Below are positions 35,208-47,742 of a stretch of DNA of 64,000 nucleotides, in pieces. The stretch is from Moniliella sp. 'wahieum' (taxonomy: Eukaryota; Basidiomycota; Moniliellomycetes; Moniliellales; Moniliellaceae), in assembly GCA_003971905.1 (NCBI GenBank), contig RSEE01000121.1:62001-126000 (forward strand), given 5' to 3'. The notes under the pieces are model-generated. The model was not told the DNA's origin. It saw nothing but the letters and a program-made list of their open reading frames with translations, and did not search any database. How positions within the stretch are numbered: position 1 is the first letter of the stretch; each line of letters begins with the position of its first letter. A program made the translations under genes and the position numbers.

Positions 35208-36810
35208 GGTATAAAGTCTTCGTGGTGTGGGTCGAATGCAATATGCGCTTACCGTAGCGTGACAGGAGTGGCCCGCGCGTGCTTGCCCAAGCTACTCTCC
35301 CTACTCTCCACCATAGTACAGGGTACGATGGAACGGTGGACCGTGGAACGGTGTGGGGCATCATCGATGGTTTCCCCGCAGCGCCAAAGGTGGTCCGTTG
35401 GCCCAGTGGCCATCTAGTGGCTGTGAGAGGGAAGATCCCCTTGCGACACGTGTCGATTACGGCAACACCATGGCCCTTCAGGAATTGGCACAAGTTGTTG
35501 GGCAGGGATTTCAGTGAAAAGGGTGTAGCGACGCACGTATGTCAGAGCGCAAACGAGCCGCAACAGTCTCTGCGATGCAGAAACGGATACAGCGGAGAGA
35601 GGGGCCAGAAGGAGTATCGAGTATACGCGGGAGCGAGATACAGGTGACGGGGAGGCAAAAATACAGGTGCCGCTACAAGAGGAAAAGAAAACATCCTGTG
35701 AGTAGATAGCAAGCTAACTGACGAAGATCTGGCCAGCCACGTGGCAACACCTGAGGCACTTTGGCCGCCGTCAGGCTCGCTCCTTTTGATCCTGTGGCAT
35801 TTACAGCTGGTGCTCACCCACTTTGGCAAGCCGGGTTTAGGTTTTAGATCTTAGGATTGATACGGGCGCGGCGAGCAGAGTACGCATGCGCTCTCGTTTG
35901 CTACTATAACTGCAAAATACCAATCCCACGAGGGGGTGTTTCCCTGTTTGCGATGACGAGGATGAGCAGATTGCGTGTCGCTTATTGTCCGTTCTAGGCC
36001 GCTGGGCTTGTCGTTGGGAGTGGCTGGCCGTCCAAGGTCCAAGATCCAAGTACTTGACAGGGCGGCGCCGACGCAATCACTTGTCAATGGAAGCTTGAAG
36101 CTTGAAGCTTGAAGCTGTACGTTACGTTCAGTACGTTCAGCGCTGATGCATGATGCATGATTGCGGGGACAGGACGCATCGCATGGGGCCAGTGTCAGCC
36201 CGATGCGTGCTGGCCGCGCAGCACGGCGCCACTGTGCCCATGCTGGGTGTCGTTTTGTTGGGGCAGGAACAACGCACGCTGATCCGACACTGGCGCTGTG
36301 CGGATGTGATGGTTTAGGTGCGTAGGGGCCAGTAGGCGAGTGTGGCTGCGGCGGCGGATACACTGCTTAGCGCTTGAGATTAAGGCATAGGACGTTCTGC
36401 GTTGCGTTTAGCGCTTAGTGCTTATACCCGCCTTGCCTCCGTCCGTTCCCTCGGTCGGCCCCATTCGTCTGCACTCGCCGGCCATCGTCTCGGCCTCCAC
36501 CGCCACCGCCACCACCGCCACCGCCACCACCGCCACACCACCACCGACGGCCTGTGCGTCGTTTGCGCTGACATTGGGCCACATCGACCCATCCGCCGTC
36601 CCATCCAACCCCAACACCACTCGGCCTGCCCAAGCGCTGCCCCAAACCAAATCGCCTCCGCCGCCGCGCCCCCAACCGCTGGGTATATTTTTATTTCAGT
36701 GAGCAACCACCTGCTGCAACCTGCTTCCTGCCCGTTCCTGTCCGCTCGCCATTCCGTTTGCCTGCCCCAACCACCACCGCCTGGCATGCCCGCCTGTCCT
36801 TAGCCGCCAC
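35208..36810. other. Gene-poor interval with simple repeats
   Basis: 1.6 kb without a recognisable family. Contains AAGCTTG heptamers at 36091-36116, CAGTACGTTCAG words near 36125, and a CACCGC/CACCAC array at 36490-36545. The segment 36418-36702 is open and could be an upstream exon of the hypothetical gene that follows. Confidence 0.4.
36091..36116 (+). repeat. AAGCTTG heptamer array
   Basis: About 3.7 tandem copies. The same word recurs in two other intergenic places, near 54375-54392 and (as its complement) 54050-54065. Confidence 0.8.
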
Positions 36811-39061
36811 TTGCCTCCCCCCCCCCTCCCCCCGTATCCCCCAGTTGCTCCAACAGCCTTCCGTCCGCGCTGGCCTCCATCCTGGCCCACCCCATTCGCC
36901 GCCCCGCCGCCCGACGACGCGCTGCTGCCTTCGTACGAGCACGTCGTCCGCTCGCCCCGCCCTCGCACCCCTCCAAGCCCCGCTCGCTGCGTTCCCCCCG
37001 TCGATATCCGATGGCATGAGTCCCCCCCTCGGCTGCCGAGTGCACTGGGCTCGGCAGTCTGCACGCCTTGGTCCATGCCTGGTGCCTTTCTCTTGTTACT
37101 CCTCCGCATCGTATCCTCCTCACCATTTACTCGTCCGCCTTACTGCCCTCTCTCTATCGCAATTGCTCCGCATCATCCACCAAACCTTGGCCACGCTGGA
37201 CAATGCCGATCTGTCGCTTTGGCCAGGACCACCTTGCCCGCCCAGCAGCGATGGCGCGCATTGCCAGCTCCGAGACTGTGCGCTACTCCCAATCCACCCG
37301 CCGTCAACGGTTCGTGCAGCCAGCTCGTTGACGAGTAATCAAACTTGCACCAGTTGCTTCGTTCTGCCCGGTCGCGCGACGGCGTCTACGTCCATCACCA
37401 TCTCCACCAACCCGCGCGGATACGGCCTTGCACCCACCAGCCGGCGCATGGCCGTCTCGGAGAGCGCCTGGGTCTCTCGTTCGAGACTTGGCCCGAGCAA
37501 GGGCTGGAAGAGATGGAGGATGCCTCGCGCCCGTCAGGAGCGAGGACCCCCCCGCGCAGAGGTCGACGAGTACGAGGACGAGTACGACGAACCGCAAGAT
37601 ACGTTGGCGCGCAAGCTGGCGCACATGGCGCTCGAGGCACAGGCGCAGCTCGACCGTCGTCTGCCCAGGGCGACATTAGTGCCGACGGCACGTTTACCGC
37701 GTTGAGCCGATCGGACTTGGACCTGGATTCGTCCGACGAGTCGCGCGGCGCGGCCGACGCGACTGCCACGCCAGTCCCGGACCTTGTCGCCATCACCTCC
37801 ACCGACCCCACCACGGCACTGTCCACCACCCCAATGACGGTCCGCATGCGTGGGGCGGCTGTCCCCGTGCGCATCCCCCTCCCCCGCCTCGCCATGAGAA
37901 CGAATACTTCCCAATCCACGCTTCCTCTCGACGAATTCCTGGCGCCTTCGTCCGTACCGCTACGGGATCGGCCTCGGCCCGGCGTAGCTGCTGCTTCGAC
38001 TTCGATTTGCAGCGCTCGCGGGGCAGTTCACGCTGTGGCAGCAGCCCCGGGCTCGACGGGAGCGATCGCGTGCCTTCTTCTGAAGCCGGGTCGATGACCA
38101 GCCACGACTCGCACCCCGGCTCGAGCAGTACCGGCCGGGACGGAAGGTGCAGTGGTCGAGCCCAACTGGGCGCCGTACGTCGAGTCGCACGTGCGAGCTC
38201 GTGCGCATGTGCAGCTCAGCACGTTACTCGAAGAGGCGCGTGCGGAGCGGAGGAACCACACACCACACACGATCCGATCCGACTTGCACCTCACCGCCCT
38301 CTCGGCCCATGCGGCACATACCTCCCAGCATGCCTCGCGCCACGCGCGCTCTCACACCCAAGCCTCTGTGCTCACGGATGTCGTGACCGCGCATCAGTCG
38401 CGTCGGACAAGACGTTGACCCGTCCCGTTGACGCTGGTGCGGACGCCGCGCCGCACGACGTCACACCTACCCCCACCTGCCCACGCATACGTATTCGCCC
38501 CTCGTCCATTGCTTCGGCTGGCTCGCTGGGCACAGCCTCCGTCTCTACGGCCACCTCCTCCTTGACCCCGACGGACGAGCAAGCGCAAGCGCAAGCGCAA
38601 TCACAACCACAACCACAAGAACAAGAACCAGAGCAAGACGAGATACGTCGCTGTACTTTGAAACGCTTTACCCGGTACGGCCGCGAGCAAGCAATGGGAC
38701 TTTCGGAAGAACCCGCCGGCTGCTGCTCCGCCACTGGAGGCGTTGGCTGAGATCCTGTTTGCTCCGTCGAGCCCCGTGCGGCTGGGGTCCGAGTCGCTCG
38801 GGTCGCTCGGGTCGGTTGGGTCCACTCGCTCGGTCAGCTCGGTGGGATCGAGCAGGTCCAGGTCCGCCCGCGCTCCGCTTCGGCACGTATCCTCTCCCGC
38901 GCTGGAACCGCGTCGGCGGTCCTGCGTGCCCGCTCGACCGGATTGGGATTGGGCATGGGAGTGGATACGAAGGATATGCCTACCCCGTCCAGCTCACCAC
39001 GGGAAGAGAGTGGGTCGCAACAAGCCCGTCGGTCCCACCGCCATCCTCGTCGGTGAGCTAG
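36811..39061 (+). CDS. Large low-complexity hypothetical protein (frameshifted)
   Basis: No family recognised. Coding-like segments run through all three frames for about 2.2 kb: LTALSLSQLLRIIHQTLATL (amphipathic), VDEYEDEYDEPQDTLARKLA with a helical continuation, a Ser/Thr/Asp-rich region (LSRSDLDLDSSDESR, TTALSTTPMTVRMRG), NWAPYVESHVRARAHVQLST with LLEEARAERR, a Gln/Glu tract (QAQAQAQSQPQPQEQEPEQD), RRCTLKRFTRYGREQ, and a Ser/Gly-rich tail. At least five frame changes are needed. The stop is TGA at 39054-39056 or TAG at 39059-39061 depending on the final frame. The start is uncertain; 36811 marks the beginning of coding-like sequence, not a chosen codon. Composition suggests a mostly disordered, possibly regulatory protein. 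Confidence 0.4.
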
Positions 39062-40289
39062 AAGTGAGCGGGTCCCGTTTCCCTCTCTACTTTCCTTTTT
39101 TGATACCTCCCTTTACCCCTTACCTTTCCTATCCTATCCTTCCCTCCTCCCTCCACCCTCGAATAGCATTGGCTGTATTACTATCCCGTTTCAGGGTGCA
39201 TGGGCGCCGGTTCCGTCCACCCCTTTCTCCCTTGTCTGTGTTGGGTCGGATCGCGCGGCCAGTGTGCGGCTGGGGGGTGGGCCACTTGACAAGGGCGTGG
39301 GTGCGTAGGCAGGTGTTATGTTGTTGTGGCGCGTGGCAATCTGCAATGGTGGCCCACGGCACGGGAAGAAGGCACGATGGGATGGTCGGCCCCAAGCGTG
39401 GGACGCGGCAGGCGGCCCGGACGGGAGTTGGGGTTGGATGCCAGCTGCAAAGGCACGTGACGTGGTCCAGCGGTGCAAGTTGCAAGTTGCAAGGTGAAAG
39501 TTGAAATGGGAGAGGCGGCCAACGCCAAGCTGCGCAGGGCGCGTGAAGCGCTCAGCGCGCCCAGGCCGAGCATGTCCATGTCGCGCAATCGATGATTCAA
39601 TTCATGGACTGGGTGGATGGCTGGATCATGGCCGGCAAGCGCACGCGCACGCTTCCCAGGGTAGCGTGGTCCCAGTCAGAGAGAGAGCGGATGGGGCCGA
39701 GGTGGGACGGGGGGTAACCGGTAACATGGCAACAGGTAGCAGGTACCAGGCAACAGGTAGCAGGTACCAGGCAACAGGTAGCAGGTACCAGGCAACAGGT
39801 AGCAGTGTGCCTGCGTGTGCTGGGCAGGAGGGCGAGAGGGTGGGACCTACATCACACCGTTTCACGCTTCACAGGAGTGCGCATCCTGCGTGCGATGGCT
39901 GCGGATGGTGTGGATGAGGGATGGATGGACAGAGGGAAGGATGCGGCGGACATGCGACGACGGAGGCGTGTGGGTAACTCCAAGGGTGCTGTGCTGTGCT
40001 GTGCTGTGCTGCGCTGTGCTGCGCGGCTGCGCCCCCCCAGGCCCCCCCTTGATCGCATCACCGACCCGTGGTCGCCGATCGCTGATCTTACCTCATTGAA
40101 GATGGAATCCGCGTGGGATCATGCATCGTGCGCATCATGCATCACCCCCCCGGCCGTGCGCTCATCCGTCGCGGTGGCGATGGGCGTGGCGGTGGCGGTG
40201 GCGGCGGCGGCGGCGCAGGCGCGGGACGCAGCTGGGTTCGCCACCTCCACCTCCATCTGCGTCCCGCCACCTCCGTCTGCGTGCGCACC
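39062..40289. other. Intergenic with minisatellite
   Basis: 1.2 kb between the hypothetical protein and the Zn2Cys6 factor. Contains GCAAGTTGCAAGTTGC words near 39474, the 21-bp minisatellite below, and a CTGTG pentamer run near 39990-40015. No gene seen. Confidence 0.5.
39728..39804 (+). repeat. 21-bp minisatellite, about 3.7 copies
   Basis: Perfect tandem copies of a 21-bp unit beginning GGCAACAGG and ending GGTACCA. Confidence 0.9.
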
Positions 40290-43200
40290 ATGTACGCCGC
40301 CGAGCCGCCGGCGCTGTGGGCTGCTGACCGCCACCATCCGCCCCGCTGGTCGCCCGAGGCAGCCGGCTATGACGGCCAGCTGCCGCCCAGCCCGCCCGCC
40401 GCTCCGCCCACCCGCGTCTCGCCCCGGGCACCACCGCCGCCGCCACCGCCACCGCCACCGCCGCCGGCGCCCCGCCCGAGCGGCGCAAACGCAACCGCTT
40501 GACCTTGAGCTGCACCCACTGCCGGTACGTTGTCCGTTTCCTGCCCCTCGCTTGTCCCGCTGCGCGCATAGTCAGTAGGCGGTGCGCTGCGCCCTGCGCA
40601 TCTGCGCGGCCTGGAGACTGGAGTTTGGACATTGGAGACTGGAGACTGGAGACTGGATGGCCAAGATACTGACTACCCTCCCCCAGCGAGCGCAAGATCA
40701 AATGCTCGCGCCGCACCCCTGCGACCAATGCTGCAAGCGCGGCGAGGCCCAGTCGTGCCGCATTGTTCCCTACAAGCACAAGGCATCCCAGCTGCTTCCC
40801 GACCCGACGACTCCGACGAGGTCGACGACGCCAACGACGCTGACGACGCCATCCCGCCGAAGAGCCTTCTGACCTAGCCCATTGGCCAGCCCCTTCGCCC
40901 CGCGTCCGCCGTGGCGAGCGTCGTGGGACACGCCCTCGGCGCCGCCGCCACCGCTGCCGCCGCGTTCCCCCTGCCTGCAACGATCGCCCAGCGCAGCCCT
41001 ACCACCCCGGCCCCCTCGCCCGCGCCAGCGCACAAGGGACACCACCATCACTCTTCGCCGCCCCAGCAAGCCGAGTCCGACGGACGCGTCGCGTGGCAAA
41101 CCGGCGGGCCAGGTCTCACATCGCCCGCGATCCAGCTTCGAACGGTGCCTCCTTGGCCCCCCCAGCGCAGCCGCGGGGCAACTGGCACGGCGCAGGCCGG
41201 TGCGCCGTTCGTCCCGCCGCCCGTCCCGCTCGTCCCCCCGCAACCGACCGACCGAGCTGGCCTTGGCCAAGGCTCGCTCACCGAGTTGGAGGAGCGCTTG
41301 GCCGCGATGGAGATGGAGCGCACGACCGAGCGAGCGCGAATGAGCAGCAAGTCAATGCCCAATGTTCCCTCGCTGTCGACGCTCTTGGCCCGCACCGGTC
41401 TGTCCGAGTACAAGGTGGCTACGCGTGGACGGCCTAAAAAACAGCGCCCGCGCCCGCGGGCGCAAGACGAACGTTCGTCCGACGTCGACAATGCGGCTAC
41501 AGTGTTGGAGGATGTGGCGCTGTTTGGGGCTCCGAACGTGCGCCCCGATAGCACGACGCTTTCGGTGGTGCACCACGTGCCGCAGCAGAGACAAGACGGC
41601 ACAGCTTCTCCCCGCCGACCACGTGCCTACCGCTGCCTGCTCCGTCGAGACGTGCCCCGATTGCCGCGAACACGCCGAGGCATCAGAAAACGCCAACATG
41701 CTCGCAGCTCTCCCGTCCATCGACTTGCTCGACCCACGCCGGATCGATGCGTTTGGTCCTAAGGAGGAGGACCTCCGCCCGTTCCCTCTTCGCCCATGCT
41801 GTTACCGGCTCCTCTTCTACCAGACTGTCATCCCCCGGGGACGGCACGACGGCACCCATCCGCCCCCCCGCCGCCCCCGCTCAGTCCGCCGGTCCCCACT
41901 ACGGCGCGGGGGAGTCGGACCAACAGGGCGCTGACCACCGCCCAGTGCCATGACCCCCTTTGGGGCCTATGCCGAGTCGGCCAAGATGGCCGTCGCCAAC
42001 AGGGGTCTGTTTCGTCTCAAGCAGGGGCCCGACACGCTGTTGGGGTGGGGGTTGGGATGGGCGTTCAGTGCGGCCGAGGTGGCGGGCGAATTTCAATCCA
42101 TTACCAATGTCAGCCCGTTTCTGTGTCCCGGTGCGCCGGAACGCGAGTCGGTGTTGCGGAGCATCCTGCGCACCTTGCCGCCCAAGCCAATTACGCTCCA
42201 GCTGATCGATGTGTACCGCACGCGCGTGTGTTACCTGACGGGGCATGTGGTTCATATCCCTCGCTGTTGCGTGAAGTGGACGGCTGTTTGATCTGGGCTC
42301 GGTGGAAAAGCAAGCGCGGATTGTCAACCATCTCGACCCGGGATGGTTGGCGTTGCTGATGGTCCTGTGCTGGGCATGCAATTTTACCCCAACCCAGGCC
42401 AGGTGCCTGCGCACTACAGCAACATCACTTTCCTCTTTGATGGCCGCACTGTCCACACGTGGTACTCGGCCTTCAAGACGACCCTGATCTTGTCGGACTA
42501 CATGGCGAGCCAGAGTGTGACTGTGCTTCAGTCCATCCTGCTCGCCGAGCTGTACAGCGCCGAGTGCGACAAGGAACAGGCCACCTTGATGCAAATTGCC
42601 ATCCGCACCGCGTACGACATGGGCCTTCACCGACTTGGTGACCAGCACCGTCTGCCCCAGCCAGGCGAGGCAGCAGGCACAGTCATCCTGCGCCAAACGT
42701 ATTGCCGGGTATGGTGGGCGCTGGTCTGGCGCGACTGGTGTGCGTCCGAGACGACAGGCACATACACCATTCAGCGCAATTCGTTCAACACCCCGTTGCC
42801 GGGCAACTACAACGATGCGGACCTGTGCTCGGCGCGCGTACCACCGCCGCACAAGGACACGGTGCACACGGAAATGTCCTACGTGCTATCCCAGCTGGTC
42901 TTGGCCGATGTGGTGCGCGAGACGACCGACTTGCTCAACCAGCGCGACAAGCAAGGTGCCAACGACGGATCTACCCGCCGTCTGACCCTGGCCGACACGG
43001 CGCGCCTCGACGCGCGCTACCGCTGCCTCTTGTCCAGTCTGCCGCCGTACTTTTCCTCCTTGGACGGTTTGCATGCGGGGGCGGTGGCGGCCGAGCCGGG
43101 GACGGACGTGGCGGTGCAGCGGTGGCTGTTGCACCAAGCCGTGTTTTCCAAGCTGCTGCGCTTGCACCGGGTCAAGTTATCGTCGGACGTGCAAGGGCGC

Positions 43201-44543
43201 GGGATCTGTGTGCGGCTGGCACGGTCCCTGTTGGCCATGCAGCGCCAGTTGCGCGCCGTGGCAACGGGCACGATTGTAGATCGGCTCTGGTTCATCTTGC
43301 TCCAGTCGTTCAATGCGGCGGTAGTGCTGCTGCTGGATCTGTTGGCGTCGCCGCCGTCGGACGAGGCGGAGCGGCATCAGACACTTACCGATGTCCAAGA
43401 AGCCGTTGGCGCATTGCACTTGGTCCGCCACACGTCGCCCTACGTCGTCGCTCGCTCCTTGGCCATCCTGCGCGCTATGCAAGCCGCCGAAGCCGCCCAG
43501 TGGCGCCGCCACCTCGACCGGGCAGGCGAGCCGGCCACGTCCAACCCACTCAAACGCCGTCGGTCCGAACAGATCAACGTGCTCAACCTCGCCTTGCGCA
43601 TCAAGCAGGCCGTCACCGCCGATACACACACTGTCCCGCTGTGCGAGTACGAGGATGCGTACGAAAATGAGGACGAACTGGAGCAGGCCCCCGCGGCTAC
43701 CGCCGCCCCCGCCGCCCCCATGGACTTCACCGATCCTACCTCCGCGCTCCATCCTACCATGGTGGCGGGCATGTTGGCCGGTCGCGCTCCAGGCGACAGC
43801 GCAGCGACGCGCGCCCGGGACGCCGGACTGCCCACCACGGCCGATTTCCCCTACTTGATCGGTCCGCCGCCGGGGCAAGGTCCATTGGAGGTGCCTGCGA
43901 TCGGGCCGAACGGTACAGCGCTCTCGCTCTCGCCTGGGCCCGGCTTGAGCGGGGTGCAAGCCTGCTCTGCTTCTGACCCTGCCTCTGCCGCTGGTTCGTC
44001 TTCGTGCGATCCGGCTCGCGGCCAGTTCGATTTGCCCAGTTTTGTTGCCTCGTACCAATTGGCTTTGGCCGCGTGCGAGACCGAGCCGTCGCCCAGCTCG
44101 TCAGGCGGGACTGACCCTTCGTCGCAGACTTTCTCGGTCTCGCTCCCCTCGGGCTCGGCGGGCACATGGGACGGCAACGGCACACCAGACCAGCCCCGCA
44201 CATCGCTCGATACGGTCGCGACCGATCCTAGCTTGGGCTTTCCCCCGTTCGGAGCGGGAGCAGGCGCAGCCGCATGCACCGGTACAGGCACAGGTTCAGG
44301 TGGGGACGTGCACAGCACCTCGACGGCCGATCTGTTCTTTGAGTGGATTGCCAACCAAGGCGTTGGCACACAAGGCGACCTCCTGGGCCTCCCGCCGCCC
44401 GGCTTGGATGGCACGGCACCTCTCCCGCTGCTGAGCCACAGCTTTCGCCCCCACCCGCGGAGGACTCTGGCCTGGCCACCGCGCCGCCCGGATTCGATTC
44501 CTGGTTCGCCACCAGTCTCCAGCACTTTTGTACCGACGCGTAA
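40290..44543 (+). CDS. Zn2Cys6 transcription factor with fungal-specific TF domain
   Basis: Nuclear DNA-binding regulator of the Gal4 class. ATG at 40290 (MYAAEPPALWAADRHH), a Pro run, then ERRKRNRLTLSCTHC. An intron of 162 bp at 40525-40686 (GTACGT donor, CCCAG acceptor) splits the cluster and is followed by RERKIKCSR and, after a one-base shift, PCDQCCKRGEAQSC, completing C-x2-C-x6-C and C-x2-C-x6-C. A short coiled coil (LTELEERLAAMEMER) follows the linker. The middle domain is the fungal TF homology region: HTWYSAFKTTLILSDYMASQ, QIAIRTAYDMGLHRLGD, YCRVWWALVWRDWCASE, then a long helical section intact from about 42340 to 44440. The tail is Gly/Ser/Pro-rich and ends DSWFATSLQHFCTDA with TAA at 44541-44543. 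Frameshifts occur near 40470, 40712, 40860, 41620, 41800, 42290 and 44460. Target genes cannot be inferred. Confidence 0.85.
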
Positions 44544-45295
44544 CCATGCGCGTACGCTTGTTTGTTTGCTTGCTTAGGTGCGCGGTTGGGTTCCCTTGGG
44601 TCGGAGCCTGAGCGTCAGGCTTGAGCCTCAGTCTCAGGCCTCAGGTTGTTGTTCTTTTTGTTGTTTTGGGTTTTGGCTTTGTTAAGATCTCGAGTTCCGC
44701 GTTTCGAGCTTCGTTGGTGCTTCACTTCATAGGTTTCCTCGTCCCTTCCTCTCTCCTTTCTTCTACCTCCCCCGAGCGTGTGTTTCCCTGTCCATGGTAA
44801 TCAATTGGGCGTAACGAGACGAGAAAATGCAGTTCGATCACCGGACGTCCATTCTCGAACTGTAGCTTCGTTTGCCCTCCTGCTCGGTCTCGTAGAGGCG
44901 GTACAGGTGGTGGAGACGGTGAGCAAGTGAGAGCCGGCCAAGCTTCACAAATGGTGGCAACCTCGAGCTGGATGGCAGACAAACTATAATCAGATACGCC
45001 CCCGCTCCTTGGTTGGAACACCTTTTCAGGCGACAGGCAAGACTGGGGTATTCAGATTCCGATTCAGCCCGTGGGTAAATTTCTTCCTCGGCCATCGCAG
45101 CCCGAGGCCGATGCGATGAGCCTCACCGATTTGATGACCCACCCCGAGCCGATCAGGTCATTCTTCGCTCGTCCGGCACCGCTCATATTCCTGGCCACCT
45201 CCACCTCCACCTCCGCCACCGCCACCGCCACCTTCGCCACCGCCACCTCCACTACCACCACCACCGCCACCACCACCGCCACCTCTTTCCCTGCG
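44544..45295. other. Intergenic, Zn2Cys6 factor to ABC transporter
   Basis: 750 bp. Contains the hairpin at 44606-44620 with further CCTCAG/CTGAGG words to 44645, TTGTT repeats near 44647, and a CCACCT/CCGCCA array at 45197-45285 just before the transporter ATG. A minus-strand ATG at 45095 opens 85 codons; unassigned. Confidence 0.45.
44606..44620. terminator. Hairpin downstream of the Zn2Cys6 factor
   Basis: GCCTGA-GCG-TCAGGC, a 6-bp perfect stem with a 3-nt loop, 62 bp after the stop and followed by overlapping CTCAG/CTGAG words. Function inferred only. Confidence 0.3.
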
Positions 45296-47742
45296 ATGCG
45301 CGTGCCCCCCGCGCATGTGGGCGCCCGCCGCTGGCCCCGCATATGCGCCCCCTGCGCCACATCCTCCCCCCCACCCGCTTGGCCCCCGGCCGCTTGCCTA
45401 GGCCCCTTCCCCTCGGGCTCCGGCCACCGGTCGCTGGGCTGGGCATCAGGTTAGCCTCCACCCGCTCCACCCTCCCCCCCGCCCCTGCCTCCACCCCGAC
45501 GCGAGCCTCGCCCGATTCGGCTCCCGATTCGGCAGCGGAAAAGAAGCCCGAGGTGAAAACGGAGGCCAACAGGGTGGGTGTGCTGGGTCGGATCTGGCCC
45601 AACTGCGCCCATCGGGCGGCAAGCCGTACGGCACCCCAAGAGCCGTACCCTGCCTTGAGCAAGATGTGAAAGCTAGCTGCGACGCAGAAGCGCACCCTTC
45701 TCCTCGCCTTTTGCTCCTGCTCGTCTCGTCCGGCGTGACGCTCACTGTTCCGGCTGTGATTGGTCGCCTGATCGATTTGTTTGCCAGCGACGACACGCAC
45801 GCCTTTTGGGGACTGACGTTCAACCAGATTGCTCCGTTGCTGGTCGTTGTATTTGCGATTGGGGCCGCGTCCAAGGCCGGGAGCAACATCTTGCTGGACA
45901 TGTCGGCCATTCGGCTGATCCAAAACCTGCGGCGCAAGAGTTTCGCCTCGGCGCTGCGACAAGATGTCGAATGGGCCGATAAGCATGCGGGCGATGTGTG
46001 AGTCGGCTCAGTGTCGACACGTCGATTGTTGGTGACAGTCTGACGTGCGATGTGGGCGATGGACTGCGCGCGGCCGTCACGGTCGTCGCGGCGGGCTCGG
46101 CAATGCTGTGGATTTCGACCGACATAACTTTCCTCATGCTCGGCATCATCCCGCCTGCTGCGATCGGAGCCGTGTGGTACGGCCGCTACATTCGTGGCCT
46201 CACCCACAAAACCCAAGATGCAGTAGGACGAATGACCGATGTCGCACAAGAACGGTTGTCCCCAGCCGCGTTTCGTACCATCACAGCGTACAATGCGCAG
46301 CCTCGCGAAGTTACTCGCCTATCGCGGTCGATCCAGGACATTGTCAGCTTGCAGGTGACCAGAGGCCAAGGCGACCGGCTACTTTTACGCCGGCACGGGC
46401 TTTGTTGGCAACTGTGCCATCCTCACCTTGCTCGCCTATGGTGGCTCCTTGGTCGCCAAGGGCGTGCTAACCACGGGCGATCTGACATCGCTGATGATGT
46501 ACACGGCGTACCTGGGTGGTGGCCTGGCCAACCTGACCGGCTTTTTCGCCAGCATCATGAAGGGCATGGGAGCTGGTGCGCGCGTGTTTGCTCTGATGGA
46601 GCGGGAACCGCAGATTCAGTCGGGAAAACGACTCGAGGTACCTGACCGCACCCATCCCACCATCGAGTTCCGCAACGTCGACTTTGCTTACCCCAGCCGG
46701 CCCGACCGCCCGATCCTGAACGACTTTAGCCTGACCGTTCGACCTGGGACCAGTGTCGCGCTGGTAGGCGCGTCGGGCGTGGGCAAAAGTTCGGTTCACT
46801 CCCTCGTTCTCCGCCTCTACGATCCCGATCGGGGCGAGGTCCGCGTGGCCGGACACGACGTGAAGGAGTACGAGTTGGACTCGCTGCGTAGTGTTTGGTG
46901 TGGTGGGGCAAGATCCGGTACGTGTTCTGGCCTTTTTTTGTCCTTTTTTTACGGGGGGGAGGAAGGTTGTTGTGGTTGGGGAGGAATGCTAACTACCAAG
47001 TGGGCTTGGACAGGTCATGTTTGAGGGCACGATTGCCGAGAACATTGCCTATTCTCGTCCGGGCGCGAGCCAGGCTGAGATTGAGCAAGCGGCCGATGCG
47101 GCGAATTGCATGGACTTTATTCGTGCCCTGCCCGATGGCTTGGCCACCAATGCGCGCCAACTGTCCGGGGGGCAACGGCAACGAATCAGCATTGCGCGAT
47201 CGCTGTTGCGTGGCGCACCGATCTTGTTGATGGACGAGGCGACTTCGGCTCTGGACACCAACTCGGAACATTTGATCAACAGCACCATCCAACGCATTGT
47301 CGAGACGGGCCAAGCCACAGTCTGGATCATTGCCCATCGCTTGTCGACGATCAAGTCGGCCGACGTGATTGTCCTGCTGGACCAAGGCCGCGTGGCTGAA
47401 ATGGGCAGTTTCCAACAACTCAACGTACCAGGCAGCCAGTTTGAGCGCCTCATCCGCGCCCAGCTCACCGACTCGGACAAGGAAGTTGACCAGGAGCCCC
47501 AGGACGACCTCGATGAGCTTGACGCCGAGGGAACCCACGATGCTCAACGCGCTTTGTCCCAGAGCGTCGCTCATTCTTCCTACCTCGAGGCGTCCGAGGA
47601 AGCACGGCGACACCATGACCACACTGCAGCCAACCTGGCCGAATCGGTATCGAGGTTGTCTGATTCCCAGCCGTTGCATGGCCGACACGAAGGGGAGCGC
47701 CGCACCTCGGATCGGCTTGCCGGCGGCCAAGATCACCCATAA
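45296..47742 (+). CDS. MDL1: Mitochondrial ABC half-transporter, MDL1/ABCB10-like
   Basis: Inner-membrane half transporter. The N-terminus is Arg/Ala/Pro-rich without acids (MRVPPAHVGARRWPR..., later GIRLASTRS), a presequence. The membrane domain includes LLVSSGVTLTVPAVIGRLID, ALRQDVEWADKH, SRLSVDTSIVGDSLT, LMLGIIPPAAIGAVWYGR, VQERLS-like AQERLS and YAGTGFVGNCAILTLLAYGG. The nucleotide-binding domain shows Walker A GASGVGKSS, the Q-loop GVVGQDPVMFEGT split by a 96-bp intron at 46918-47013 (GTACGT donor, GCTAAC branch site), the signature LSGGQRQR, Walker B ILLMDEATSALD and the H-loop AHRLST. A second intron of about 62 bp is possible near 45628-45690 (GTACGG to ACGCAG). Frameshifts near 45340, 45715, 46000, 46360 and 46895. 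About 780 residues with an acidic, His-containing C-terminal extension; TAA at 47740-47742. Confidence 0.85.
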